A DNA stretch of 50,169 bases from Bacteroidaceae bacterium (GTDB lineage: Bacteria > Bacteroidota > Bacteroidia > Bacteroidales > Bacteroidaceae), in the NCBI GenBank assembly GCA_017559845.1, contig JAFYQQ010000033.1, forward strand, positions 1 through 50,169, read 5' to 3'. The position numbers were made by a program, and so were the translations under genes. Shown one piece after another: positions 9,049 through 15,780 of this stretch. The notes beneath the pieces are model-generated. The model was not told the DNA's origin and made no database searches. It worked only from the letters and a program-made list of their open reading frames with translations. The first letter of the stretch is position 1, and the number at the start of each line of letters is the position of its first letter.

Positions 9049-10485
9049 TTATCTCGACCACAGGTAATTGGTCTTTGTGTCAAACTCGCGACCTTGTTTC
9101 AGGTCTTCCACAAAGCGGTCTATGCGCTGCAATTGGCGCGGGATGTTTATCTTTTGCGGACACTTGCTCAGGCACTCGCCGCAGTTGATGCAGTGGTTGG
9201 CCTGCCTGAGACGTTCCACGGCGCGGTCGTAGCCCACAAGGAAGGCACGCTTCTTCTTTCCAAAGTCGGGTTCGGACGGGTCAAGGGGAATGCTGTCCGT
9301 GTTCACCATGCGGTTGAAGTGCGAGAGCACCCCCGGTATGTCCACCCCATAGGGACAGGGCATGCAATACTTGCAGTCGTTGCAGGGGATTAGGGGATAG
9401 CGCACAAACTTCTGCGCCGTGCCCTCAAGGAAATCCATATCCTCCTGCGACAGGGGCTCAAGGGGCGAGAACGTCTCTATGTTCTCCACCAAATGTTCCA
9501 TCACGGGCATGCCGCTGAGCACGCTGAGCACATGCGGATGCGTGCCTGCGAAGCGGAACGCCCACGAGGCGATGCTCTTGTCGGGGCGGCGGGCCTTCAG
9601 CTCTTCGGCAATGTGCGCGTGCACGTTGGCCAAACGTCCGCCAAGCAGCGGTTCCATGATGACGGCGGGGATGTTGCGCTTGGCCAACTCGTTGTAGAGG
9701 TATTCCGCATTCACGTTGCGGCTGTGCTCCTCCTGCGCGTGGCGCCAATCCACATAGTTGAGCTGAATCTGCGCGAAGTCCCATGTGTAGCGACCCTCGT
9801 CGTGGAACTTCAGCAGCAGGTCGAAGATTTTAACGTCGCCGTGGAACGAGAAACCAAGGTTGCGTATGCGTCCGCGCTTGCGTTCCTCAATGAGGTGGTC
9901 AAGCATGCCGTTGTTCAGGAACCTGCCTTCAAGTTCCTCCATGCCGCCCATGCCTATGCCGTGGAGCAGCATGAAGTCTATGTAGTCCACCATCAGTTCC
10001 TTGAACGAGTTTTCGTACATCTGCATCGTAGCCTCGCGGGTCCACTGTTCGCGGCTCAGGTTGCTTATCTTGGCGGCAATGAACCACTTGTCTCGCGGGT
10101 GGCGGTTGAGGGCGATACCCGTTACACGCTCACACTCGCCGTTGCAGTATGCCGGTGCTGTGTCGAAGTAGTTCACCCCATGTGCAATGGCGTGGTCAAC
10201 CAAGCGGTTCACTCCCTCTTGGTCAATCTTTCCGTTCTTGTCCGTAACGGCAAACCACCGCAGGCAGCCATAGCCAAGGAGGCTCACCTTGTCGCCCGTG
10301 GTGGGCACTGTGCGCAGGGTCATTGCGCCATGAGTTTTGAGTGGTGAGTTGTGAGCCGGCTCTTCACTCCCCTCCATAGAGGGAGGGGCAGGGGGGAGGG
10401 CCTTCTCCTTCGTTTGCCCGCATCCTATCAGCGCGGCAGCGCCAAGGGCGGTGGATGCCGCACACAGGAAATGGCGGCGGCTCAT
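9049..10485 (-). CDS. Secreted aldo/keto reductase with C-terminal 4Fe-4S ferredoxin domain
   Basis: I start at the ATG on 10485, giving MSRRHFLCAASTALGAAALIGCGQ: a twin-arginine-like SRRHFL motif followed by lipobox LIGC, so a 478-residue exported, probably lipid-anchored redox protein. ATG 10548 is an alternative that adds 21 residues. The aldo/keto reductase barrel (residues ~65-340) keeps the usual tetrad: Asp and Tyr in YFDTAPAY near 108, Lys in FIAAKIS near 139 and His in LLHGIG. The C-terminal region has CNDCKYCMPCPYGVD near 367 and CINCGECLSKCP near 430, typical 4Fe-4S ligands. Substrate is unknown. Residues ~20-45, between signal and barrel, are encoded by dispersed repeat DNA (10330-10400). 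It is convergent with the GH95 gene. Confidence 0.87.
   Translation of the reverse strand: MSRRHFLCAASTALGAAALIGCGQTKEKALPPAPPSMEGSEEPAHNSPLKTHGAMTLRTVPTTGDKVSLLGYGCLRWFAVTDKNGKIDQEGVNRLVDHAIAHGVNYFDTAPAYCNGECERVTGIALNRHPRDKWFIAAKISNLSREQWTREATMQMYENSFKELMVDYIDFMLLHGIGMGGMEELEGRFLNNGMLDHLIEERKRGRIRNLGFSFHGDVKIFDLLLKFHDEGRYTWDFAQIQLNYVDWRHAQEEHSRNVNAEYLYNELAKRNIPAVIMEPLLGGRLANVHAHIAEELKARRPDKSIASWAFRFAGTHPHVLSVLSGMPVMEHLVENIETFSPLEPLSQEDMDFLEGTAQKFVRYPLIPCNDCKYCMPCPYGVDIPGVLSHFNRMVNTDSIPLDPSEPDFGKKKRAFLVGYDRAVERLRQANHCINCGECLSKCPQKINIPRQLQRIDRFVEDLKQGREFDTKTNYLWSR
10330..10364. repeat. Heptanucleotide array inside the aldo/keto reductase gene
   Basis: TGAGTTT, TGAGTGG, TGAGTTG and TGAGCCG units follow each other inside the coding region. 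On the - strand they encode the segment EEPAHNSPLKTHGA between the lipoprotein signal and the enzyme domain. Confidence 0.8.
10366..10400. repeat. 35-bp repeat, inverted copy 2 (within coding sequence)
   Basis: The exact reverse complement of 8970-9004. Here it is translated as part of the PPAPPSMEGS linker of the aldo/keto reductase, whereas copy 1 lies outside genes. Confidence 0.85.
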
Positions 10486-10567
10486 TGTGCAGCCCCCTTC
10501 TATATCTCCCCCTCTGTGGGGAGACTTGTTGTCATGTTCTTCCTTCATTTTTTCCTTCGCTTTTGGG

Positions 10568-10575
10568 CAAAGATA
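10568..10575 (-). promoter_or_regulatory. Possible -7 box for the aldo/keto reductase gene
   Basis: On the - strand this reads TATCTTTG, matching TAnnTTTG, about 20 bases before the alternative ATG at 10548 and 83 before the preferred one. A TTTG (10592-10595) lies 16 bases upstream, somewhat short for a -33 element. Confidence 0.45.
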
Positions 10576-10614
10576 CGGAAAAAAACATTCGCAAAGTGCA
10601 AAACGCAAAGTTTT

Positions 10615-10646
10615 TTTGGCGGTGTGGGTAAAAAACACTATATTTG
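10615..10646 (+). promoter_or_regulatory. Promoter of candidate small RNA
   Basis: TTTG at 10615-10618 and TATATTTG at 10639-10646 are separated by 20 bases, matching the Bacteroidetes -33/-7 consensus. No + strand protein gene follows; a terminator lies ~75 bases further on. Confidence 0.65.
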
Positions 10647-10651
10647 CACAG

Positions 10652-10752
10652 TTTTCATGTAAACCTCCCGGTATCCGAGACGGAAGAGGAGGCGACGATT
10701 TAAAGATTTATAAGAAGAACAGGGATCCCTTTTTAAAAGGCTCCCTGTTTTT
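10652..10752 (+). ncRNA. Candidate small RNA (~100 nt)
   Basis: Between a consensus promoter (10615-10646) and a rho-independent terminator (10716-10752) lies a ~100-base stretch without an ORF. It contains a short possible stem (CCTCC near 10664 with GGAGG near 10690) and ends in the terminator hairpin. I do not recognise the RNA family. The start point is estimated from the -7 box. It is antisense to nothing: the flanking genes are on the - strand and do not overlap it. Confidence 0.5.
10716..10752 (+). terminator. Rho-independent terminator
   Basis: AACAGGGA pairs with TCCCTGTT, with extra internal pairing of CCTTTTT and AAAAGG, followed by a run of eight or more T. It suits the + strand small RNA and might also end the HU-like gene on the other strand. 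Confidence 0.75.
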
Positions 10753-10756
10753 TTTC

Positions 10757-10790
10757 ATGCTCACTTCTCACTGCTCATGGCTCGCAACCC
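10757..10790. repeat. Heptanucleotide array next to the HU-like gene
   Basis: Units GCTCACT, TCTCACT, GCTCATG and GCTCGCA (complement of TGAGNNN) lie directly after the small-RNA terminator and abut the HU-like stop codon. Confidence 0.6.
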
Positions 10791-10791
10791 A

Positions 10792-11328
10792 TCAGCCTGC
10801 CAATCCGCCTTCATCGTCGTCATCCTCACCGCCGGTGTCAGGATTGCTTGGAGTGGGGTCGAGAGTGGGATTCTCAGGCTCTTCTTCTTCCACATTGCCG
10901 CCATCAGCCGCGCCCGTCTGCTTCACCACATTTCCGTTGCGGTCTATGCAAGTGATGGAGATGGCAGTGCGCGCGAGTTCGTCCTTCAACTCGGTGGAGG
11001 GGCTGAACACCACCCTGCGGCTCGTAATCATATTGCCGCTGACCTCGTTGACATCGCTGACGCTTTGGCTGCGCACACCGAATCGGCACGAGCCAAGCCC
11101 CGGTATTGCCACACTGTGGCCTTCCGTTGCCCAAGCGGCAATGGTTTCGGCAATGGCGGCATAGGCCGCGCTGATGGTTCCCTTGCTAATGCCGCTGCGC
11201 AGCGCCGCCTCTTGGATGGTTTTGGCTTCGCTCAGTCGGGAGTACAGTTCGGGTTGGAGCACGTATGCCCACTTTTCTTTTCCCTTCTCAAATGAAATGT
11301 TCCTTTCAATAGCTTTAAGTTTCAACAT
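10792..11328 (-). CDS. HU-family (HU-HIG type) DNA-binding protein
   Basis: The protein has 178 residues. Residues ~1-125 match the divergent HU-like domain common in Bacteroidales (YVLQPELYSRLSEAKTIQEAALRSGISKGTI, then GHSVAIPGLGSCRFGVRSQSV), expected to bind and bend DNA as a dimer. Its tail from ~145 is acidic and Pro/Gly-rich (PENPTLDPTPSNPDTGGEDDDDE) and has low complexity. In Bacteroidales such proteins often sit next to VirE-N/DUF3987 genes, and here those genes lie ~1 kb away on the opposite strand, divergently arranged. The role is unknown; structuring DNA at an accessory locus is a reasonable inference. The 3' end runs into heptamer repeat DNA. Confidence 0.85.
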   Translation of the reverse strand: MLKLKAIERNISFEKGKEKWAYVLQPELYSRLSEAKTIQEAALRSGISKGTISAAYAAIAETIAAWATEGHSVAIPGLGSCRFGVRSQSVSDVNEVSGNMITSRRVVFSPSTELKDELARTAISITCIDRNGNVVKQTGAADGGNVEEEEPENPTLDPTPSNPDTGGEDDDDEGGLAG

Positions 11329-11507
11329 AGTTGTAAAGTTTTAAAATTAGAATATTATTTTTCAAAGTCCCCTCTTCAGGGGGCTCTATTTATAAATAGT
11401 CGCGAGGGAGGAAAAAATCCCTCCCGAGGGAATATTTTTTTATTTTTTGCAATTTGCACTTTGCAAATATGGAAACAGAGAGTGGGGGTGGAGCGATGGG
11501 GAAAAGG

Positions 11508-11588
11508 CAAAGAATAAATAAATATATAGATATATAAATATTTAAATATTATATAAAATATATATTATACATTATTATATATATTATA
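11508..11588. repeat. AT-only low-complexity tract
   Basis: About 80 bases consist almost only of A and T, with repeated ATATA and TATAAAT motifs, in a region of otherwise mixed composition. It should melt easily and is probably intrinsically flexible. Confidence 0.8.
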
Positions 11589-11640
11589 GGCTGCTCTCAG
11601 CCTTCCACTCCTTGCACTGCCCCTTCTTCCCTTTGCAAAT

Positions 11641-11739
11641 TGCAAAATGCAAAGGAGTGAGAACAGAACACTAAGCTTGCTTATGTGTTATGCCGAACGA
11701 CGCAGCATTTCGGGGTAGCCAAAATGCAAAGGGAGCCTT
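11641..11739. repeat. Dispersed ~100-bp repeat, copy B
   Basis: It shares the flanks TGCAAAATGCAAAGGAGTGA and the core TTATGCCGAACGACGCAGCATTTCGG-like segment with copy A (5622-5726), with scattered substitutions. As in copy A, a TGAGNNN heptamer array follows immediately, so the two repeats may form one composite element. Confidence 0.65.
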
Positions 11740-11793
11740 TGAGCAATGAGCAATGAGCGATGAGCAGTGAGAGGGCTCACAACTCATAACCCA
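11740..11793. repeat. Heptanucleotide array
   Basis: TGAGCAA, TGAGCAA, TGAGCGA, TGAGCAG and TGAGAGG units are followed by inverted units (GCTCACAACTCATAA), so the RNA or single strand could fold back on itself. Confidence 0.8.
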
Positions 11794-11816
11794 CACTGAT
11801 GGGGGGGTACCGTTCC

Positions 11817-12080
11817 GCGTCTTTACAGACGCCATTAGTCGCTTCGCCTGATTTCCACGGGTTCAAGAACCCGCGGCTATTCGCCCTTCGGGCTTCGCGT
11901 CTTTCAGACGCCTTTGAGCAGTGAGTAGTGAGCAATGAGAGGTGAGAGGGCTCACGACTCGTAACTCAACAACTCACAACTCACATACGTGCCGTCTGAA
12001 AGACGGGGACTTGAATAGCCGGGGGCTTTTAAGCCTCCGGGTTTTAAGTACGTACAATCTAAATCCGTCTGCAAAGACGG
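11817..12080. repeat. Cluster of REP-like palindromes
   Basis: Short inverted repeats follow one another: GCGTCTTTACAGACGC (11817-11832), CGGGTTCAAGAACCCG (11858-11873), GCCCTTCGGGC (11883-11893), GCGTCTTTCAGACGC (11897-11911), CCGTCTGAAAGACGG (11992-12006), a longer one at 12019-12040 centred on TTTTAA, and CCGTCTGCAAAGACGG (12065-12080). The GTCT/AGAC core recurs in four of them. A heptamer array (11913-11988) is embedded in the cluster. Confidence 0.85.
11913..11988. repeat. Heptanucleotide array
   Basis: TGAGCAG, TGAGTAG, TGAGCAA, TGAGAGG and TGAGAGG run into inverted NNNCTCA units (GCTCACGACTCGTAACTCAACAACTCAC). The array sits between two palindromes. Confidence 0.8.
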
Positions 12081-12091
12081 GAAACCGGTAG

Positions 12092-12150
12092 TGAGGGGAC
12101 TATGAGCAGTGAGAGAATTCACAACTCGCAGCTCAAAGCTCATGGCTCTG
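12092..12150. repeat. Heptanucleotide array
   Basis: A TGAGCAG/TGAGAGA arm is followed by inverted units (AACTCGC, AGCTCAA, AGCTCAT, GGCTCTG), similar in layout to the other arrays. Confidence 0.7.
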
Positions 12151-12161
12151 TCACATATTCA

Positions 12162-12192
12162 GTCATATTGGCTTTTAATCTGCCAATATGAC
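12162..12192. promoter_or_regulatory. Perfect 11-bp inverted repeat, possible operator
   Basis: GTCATATTGGC is mirrored by GCCAATATGAC with a 9-base spacer. It lies 11 bases upstream of TACTTTTG (12204-12211), a TAnnTTTG-type -7 box, so it covers the -33 region of the promoter for the VirE-N gene. An operator for a dimeric regulator is the simplest reading; a hairpin in RNA from upstream is the alternative. The following -7 box is 138 bases from the ATG at 12350. Confidence 0.55.
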
Positions 12193-12349
12193 CGATTTTG
12201 GTTTACTTTTGCCTTCGTGGCACTATTTTAGTAATAGAGGCATACAGGAAGAGGTTACACACCTCAACCACTCCGACAGCAGTCGGGGGGCAATATGCGC
12301 GAACGCGCTGAGCTTAATAATAATTTCCATACTAATAAACATACAAATT

Positions 12350-12934
12350 ATGGAAATTACTTTTTTCAAAAACGCCCTTTCAAGTGAGGCGTTACAATTA
12401 ACAAAGGAGCTGTTCACAAGCTCCATCCAATCCCATTCCACTCGCACACTGCTTAACCGCTTTCGCAGCGGAGACGAGCAAAGCAAGAAGTATCTGCCTG
12501 CCGTTAGTTGGCAGTGCGCCGGCTTCAAGAACGGTGTCCGCAAGGATGCCGACGCCATCCCCAACGGTTTGTTTGCCCTTGACATTGACCACATCAAGGC
12601 CATGAATTTGCCGGGCATCCAAACCCCTCTCCAACTGTTCGAATCGTTCAAGGCGAGGATTGACGAACTTGACATCGTCTGTGTGCATCAGACCCCAAGC
12701 GCCGACGGACTGAGGGTGGTGGCGTTGTGCCAACCCCAATTCGCCACCATCGCCGACAACCAAGCTTGGTTGGCAGGCGAGATTGGATGTGGCTACGATG
12801 CTGTGTGCAAGGATTGGGCAAGACTGTTTTTCCTGAGTGTGGAAGAAGACTTCTTCTACATCGATTGGGAAACCCTCTTTGACGAAGAGGACAATAATAA
12901 CCAAAGCCAAAAAACTGAAAACATCTATGGCTAA
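12350..12934 (+). CDS. VirE N-terminal-domain (BT4734/BF3469-like) protein
   Basis: I start at ATG 12350 (MEITFFKNALSS), giving 194 residues; the open frame extends upstream to 12188, but that part is not protein-like. The sequence matches the VirE-N/BT4734-type domain of Bacteroidales: PAVSWQCAGF, GLFALDIDHI with conserved acidic residues, QTPSADGLRVVALC and DWARLFFLS. These resemble features of the primase-like (PrimPol) fold, so a nucleotide-handling role with its partner is an inference. The last codons overlap the start of the DUF3987 gene by 8 bases, so the two are translationally coupled. In many relatives the two parts are one protein; here they are split. Function in the cell is unknown. 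Confidence 0.85.
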   Translation: MEITFFKNALSSEALQLTKELFTSSIQSHSTRTLLNRFRSGDEQSKKYLPAVSWQCAGFKNGVRKDADAIPNGLFALDIDHIKAMNLPGIQTPLQLFESFKARIDELDIVCVHQTPSADGLRVVALCQPQFATIADNQAWLAGEIGCGYDAVCKDWARLFFLSVEEDFFYIDWETLFDEEDNNNQSQKTENIYG

Positions 12935-14648
12935 GAAAATTGCTAAGGTTGTGCTGCTGAACGAGGTTTCAGCAGCCGCCACGATGAGCAACGAGCAACG
13001 AGCGGTGAGTGATGAGCCGGCTCACAACTCAAAGCTCACGGCTCACAACTCAATGCCCGAACAGTACGAGGGTTTGGAGTGGAACGACATCATAGACCGC
13101 CTGCTTGAACGGATGAAAGTCTACGGCGAGCCACGGAAGGGTAGCCGAAACAACACCTTGTACAAGCTTGCAGCGGAGATGATGTACCTGCTCGATTTCA
13201 ACGCGGGCCATCTGCTTGCCCTGCTGCCCAAGTGGGGACTCCCCGAGGAGGAACGCCGCGCCACCATCTGTTCGGCCTTGAAGAACCAAGGCACGGAGGT
13301 GCCGCCCATGGTTCAGTCTGTAATCCAAGAACTCAAGAAGGGAGAAAGGGATGCAACCATAGAGGAGCTGAACCCCATGCCCAAACGCCTGCCCAAGGGG
13401 CTCCCGCTCATCATGAGCTACTTCGGCGTCTATGGTCCCCGTGCGGTAATTGCATTCCTTACCATCGCCGGCACGCTACTCACCTTCTGCCGCGCCAAGT
13501 ATCGAGACGGCGACCTTCAGAAACCCCTCTTCATTGTGGCGCTGAAGGGCAAGTTTGCCTCGGGAAAGAGCTTCATCAACAAGTTGTTCGAGGCGCTTGG
13601 CGCACCCCTCATCAAAGCTGACGAACAGACTGCCCAAGAGGAGCAACAGTACAACTATGAGGAGAAGCACACCAAGAGCCGCAAGGAGGCGCAGGGTCGC
13701 AGGGAGTTCTCCTATCGCACACTGCCCGCCAAAGTCAGCAACACGGAACTTGTCAAACGTGCCTCACAGAATCATGGACAAAACCTCTGTCTCGTCTGTG
13801 ACGACGTAGCCACGCTGATTAGACAGAAGGGACAGCGTTGGAACATGGACGTGGACGCCCTGCTGAAAGGTTTCGACGGCAGTGGAAGATGGGGGCAGGC
13901 ATATGTGTCACCATCAAGCTTCAGCGGCAACATTGAACTGCAACTGAATGTGCTCTATGCCGGCACAGAGAGTGGCATACAGAAGATGATTCCACCCGCA
14001 GAGGTGGAGAACGGACTTGCGTCGAGGTGCCTCTTTGTTGACATGCCGGACACGAGCGGTATGCCGCTGCAAAGACGTAACACGAATGACAAGCGCCTTG
14101 CACAGATAAGGGAGATAGGTGAGCAGCTCTTTGAGATGGGCAGTTACCCTGCATGCACCAAGCCATTTGAAGTCAAATTGCCAAGGACAAATGCCGCACT
14201 CGACAAGTGGGACGAAGAAAGGATTGAGGATTATCGCCAAAGCGGCAACGAAGCCATAGACGCACTGCGCAAGCGTTCGGCGCTCATCGGGTTCCGTGCG
14301 GCAATGATAGCCCGTTGTCTCGAGGGAAAAGAATCGCAGGCGGTGGTGGACTTCGCCCTTTGGGTAGCCAATCATGCCTACCTCTCTCAGATGGCATACT
14401 GCGGCTCGGAACTGCAAAAATGTCACGAGGAAAACTGCCGTCTTGAGCGCAAGTGCGCGCGTAACATTAAGAAGAGCAGGAACACCCGTATCCTTGACTC
14501 TCTGCCCGAGAACTTCACAAAGAAGGACTTGCAGCAGGCGCGTCTGAAGTTGGGTTACGATACGACAAAAGAGTGCAGCTACATTCTGACACGGTGGGTG
14601 GCCGAAGGTCGCTGCCGCAAAGATGGAAACGTCTTCTACAAGCTTTGA
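12927..14648 (+). CDS. DUF3987 P-loop ATPase/helicase-like protein
   Basis: The chosen ATG at 12927 (MAKKIAKVVLLNEV) overlaps the upstream stop, giving 573 residues. A Walker A motif (GKFASGKS, residues ~207-214) and an acidic strand (LVCDDVATLIRQKG near 290) mark a P-loop ATPase of the DUF3987 family, which is found with VirE-N domains and resembles phage- and plasmid-type primase-helicases. The C-terminal part (DSLPENFTKKDLQQA) resembles a small winged helix. Residues ~20-42 (MSNEQRAVSDEPAHNS and onward) are encoded by a TGAGNNN heptamer array, so translation may alternatively begin at ATG 12984 or 13053; coupling favours 12927. A strong terminator follows at 14657-14691. Confidence 0.85.
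   Translation: MAKKIAKVVLLNEVSAAATMSNEQRAVSDEPAHNSKLTAHNSMPEQYEGLEWNDIIDRLLERMKVYGEPRKGSRNNTLYKLAAEMMYLLDFNAGHLLALLPKWGLPEEERRATICSALKNQGTEVPPMVQSVIQELKKGERDATIEELNPMPKRLPKGLPLIMSYFGVYGPRAVIAFLTIAGTLLTFCRAKYRDGDLQKPLFIVALKGKFASGKSFINKLFEALGAPLIKADEQTAQEEQQYNYEEKHTKSRKEAQGRREFSYRTLPAKVSNTELVKRASQNHGQNLCLVCDDVATLIRQKGQRWNMDVDALLKGFDGSGRWGQAYVSPSSFSGNIELQLNVLYAGTESGIQKMIPPAEVENGLASRCLFVDMPDTSGMPLQRRNTNDKRLAQIREIGEQLFEMGSYPACTKPFEVKLPRTNAALDKWDEERIEDYRQSGNEAIDALRKRSALIGFRAAMIARCLEGKESQAVVDFALWVANHAYLSQMAYCGSELQKCHEENCRLERKCARNIKKSRNTRILDSLPENFTKKDLQQARLKLGYDTTKECSYILTRWVAEGRCRKDGNVFYKL
12984..13052. repeat. Heptanucleotide array inside the DUF3987 gene
   Basis: TGAGCAA, CGAGCAA, CGAGCGG, TGAGTGA and TGAGCCG lead into the palindromic centre GAGCCGGCTC and inverted units (ACAACTCAAAGCTCACGGCTC). 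The 69 bases are in frame with the gene and encode ~23 residues. Confidence 0.85.
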
Positions 14649-14656
14649 CTTGGACG

Positions 14657-14691
14657 AAAAAAAGGCATCTCCTTTCGGGGGTGCCTTTTTT
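14657..14691 (+). terminator. Rho-independent terminator after the DUF3987 gene
   Basis: AAAAAAAGGCA pairs with TGCCTTTTTT around a 14-base loop, followed by further T and A. It lies 9 bases after the stop codon. The symmetric A/T runs mean it could also serve the convergent gene ending at 14714. Confidence 0.85.
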
Positions 14692-14697
14692 AAATTT

Positions 14698-14743
14698 GTC
14701 TATCGTCCGTTGTCTATTGTCTATTGTCTGTTGTCCATTGTCG
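14698..14743. repeat. Heptanucleotide array, TGTCYRT type
   Basis: TGTCTAT, CGTCCGT, TGTCTAT, TGTCTAT, TGTCTGT and TGTCCAT form a tandem array with the same period as the TGAGNNN arrays but another core. It covers the last codons and stop of the - strand gene at 14714. Confidence 0.8.
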
Positions 14744-15652
14744 CAACCGGTACACTTCTGCCTGAATCTCCTGCACGGTGCCGAGGATGATGTAATATTC
14801 GTACTCCACCACGCTGTTGCGCGTCATCCGCTGCTGCCGCAGCGGGGCGATGTAGGAGGTGGGGTCAGAGAGTGCTTCGCCGTCGCGATTGGGCAGGTAA
14901 CGCCCTGCCAAGAAGGCGGTGGCGCTTGGGCTGTACACACCCATTCCCCAACCCTCGTCGTCCACGAAGGCCATCCATTTTTCGGGCACGGAGGGGTAGT
15001 GTCCCCAAAAGTGCTTCGGCTCGGTAAAGCGCAGTTCCTCCACCTCCACACTGTCCGCCCGTCCGCCCGCGAAGGGCGCGTCGCCCTGATAGTAATAGAG
15101 GTGGTTGAGGGCTGAAATGGGGTAGACGGCAGGTATCTCCTGACTGTTCTCCGAGGCGTCGCCGTAGACGGTGTCAGTGCGGTGGCACGTCAGGCGGCAG
15201 CGCACGTGCAGCGTGTTTCCTTGTAGGGTGGTCCACTGTTCCATCTCCGCCTCGGCGGGACGGTTGTCCATGTCCCACAGCATGGGCACACACTTGACGT
15301 AGGTGGTGCGGCGTGTTTGGCGAGCCTCCAATATCTGCGCACGGTTGCGCGCGGCATCGCCCACCTGAATGGGGTTCCATGCCCATGGGCTCCAAAAGGG
15401 GCTTTGTCCCTCGGCACGGCGGTCAACGGTGTTGCCGGCGTAGTACGATTGCTGAATGTAGCGCCCCTCGTCTCGTATGTTCACAAGGTTGCGATACGCG
15501 CCACGTTTGCTAATGTAGGCTATGGCTCCGCCGCGCGTGAGGTCCTGCACAACCTCAATCTGACGGTTCTTTATCTCGAGAAACTTCTTCTCCTTCGGCT
15601 TGGCGGCAAGGCAAAGCGGAAGAAACAACAGGAGGAAGGGGAGGCTTTTCAT
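14714..15652 (-). CDS. Secreted protein of unknown function
   Basis: Starting at ATG 15652, the protein has 312 residues and a clear signal peptide (MKSLPFLLLFLPLCLAA), so it is exported. The rest is rich in Trp, Tyr and Arg and looks like a beta-sandwich (RGGAIAYISKRG, SPFWSPWAWNPIQVGD, SALNHLYYYQGD, EKWMAFVDDEGWGMGVYSP). The pattern recalls carbohydrate-active or mutarotase-like folds, but I do not recognise a family and see no defined catalytic motif. The C-terminal residues QWTTDNRQ come from the TGTCYRT heptamer array, so the original stop codon may have been replaced. It is convergent with the DUF3987 gene and lies downstream of asnS on the same strand. Confidence 0.75.
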   Translation of the reverse strand: MKSLPFLLLFLPLCLAAKPKEKKFLEIKNRQIEVVQDLTRGGAIAYISKRGAYRNLVNIRDEGRYIQQSYYAGNTVDRRAEGQSPFWSPWAWNPIQVGDAARNRAQILEARQTRRTTYVKCVPMLWDMDNRPAEAEMEQWTTLQGNTLHVRCRLTCHRTDTVYGDASENSQEIPAVYPISALNHLYYYQGDAPFAGGRADSVEVEELRFTEPKHFWGHYPSVPEKWMAFVDDEGWGMGVYSPSATAFLAGRYLPNRDGEALSDPTSYIAPLRQQRMTRNSVVEYEYYIILGTVQEIQAEVYRLRQWTTDNRQ

Positions 15653-15780
15653 TGTTTGTATAATGTGTTTAATGGTTGGTTTAGAAGAAGATAGAGACGT
15701 CACAACGTGGCGTCTCTACTATCATTTTTTTGCATTTTGCATTTTGCAATGCAACTTTATTCATTGCTCAGTGCCCACTC

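Larger units (their letters stand above)
11329..12349. other. 1-kb repeat-rich intergenic region
   Basis: No gene is seen between the divergent HU-like and VirE-N genes. In order it holds: an inverted repeat near 11411-11435 (GGGAGG, A-run, CCTCCC); an AT-only tract at ~11508-11588; a ~100-bp dispersed repeat (11641-11739); two TGAGNNN heptamer arrays; at least six short perfect or near-perfect palindromes (11817-12080); a third heptamer array; and an 11-bp perfect inverted repeat (12162-12192) just ahead of a -7-like box. Confidence 0.75.

Noticed and set aside
8970..10400. Insertion sequence flanked by inverted repeats
   Set aside because: The enclosed gene is an aldo/keto reductase, not a transposase, and copy 2 lies within its coding region; no target-site duplication was found.
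11817..12080. CRISPR array
   Set aside because: Units are different palindromes with irregular spacing; there is no constant repeat with equal spacers and no cas gene in view.
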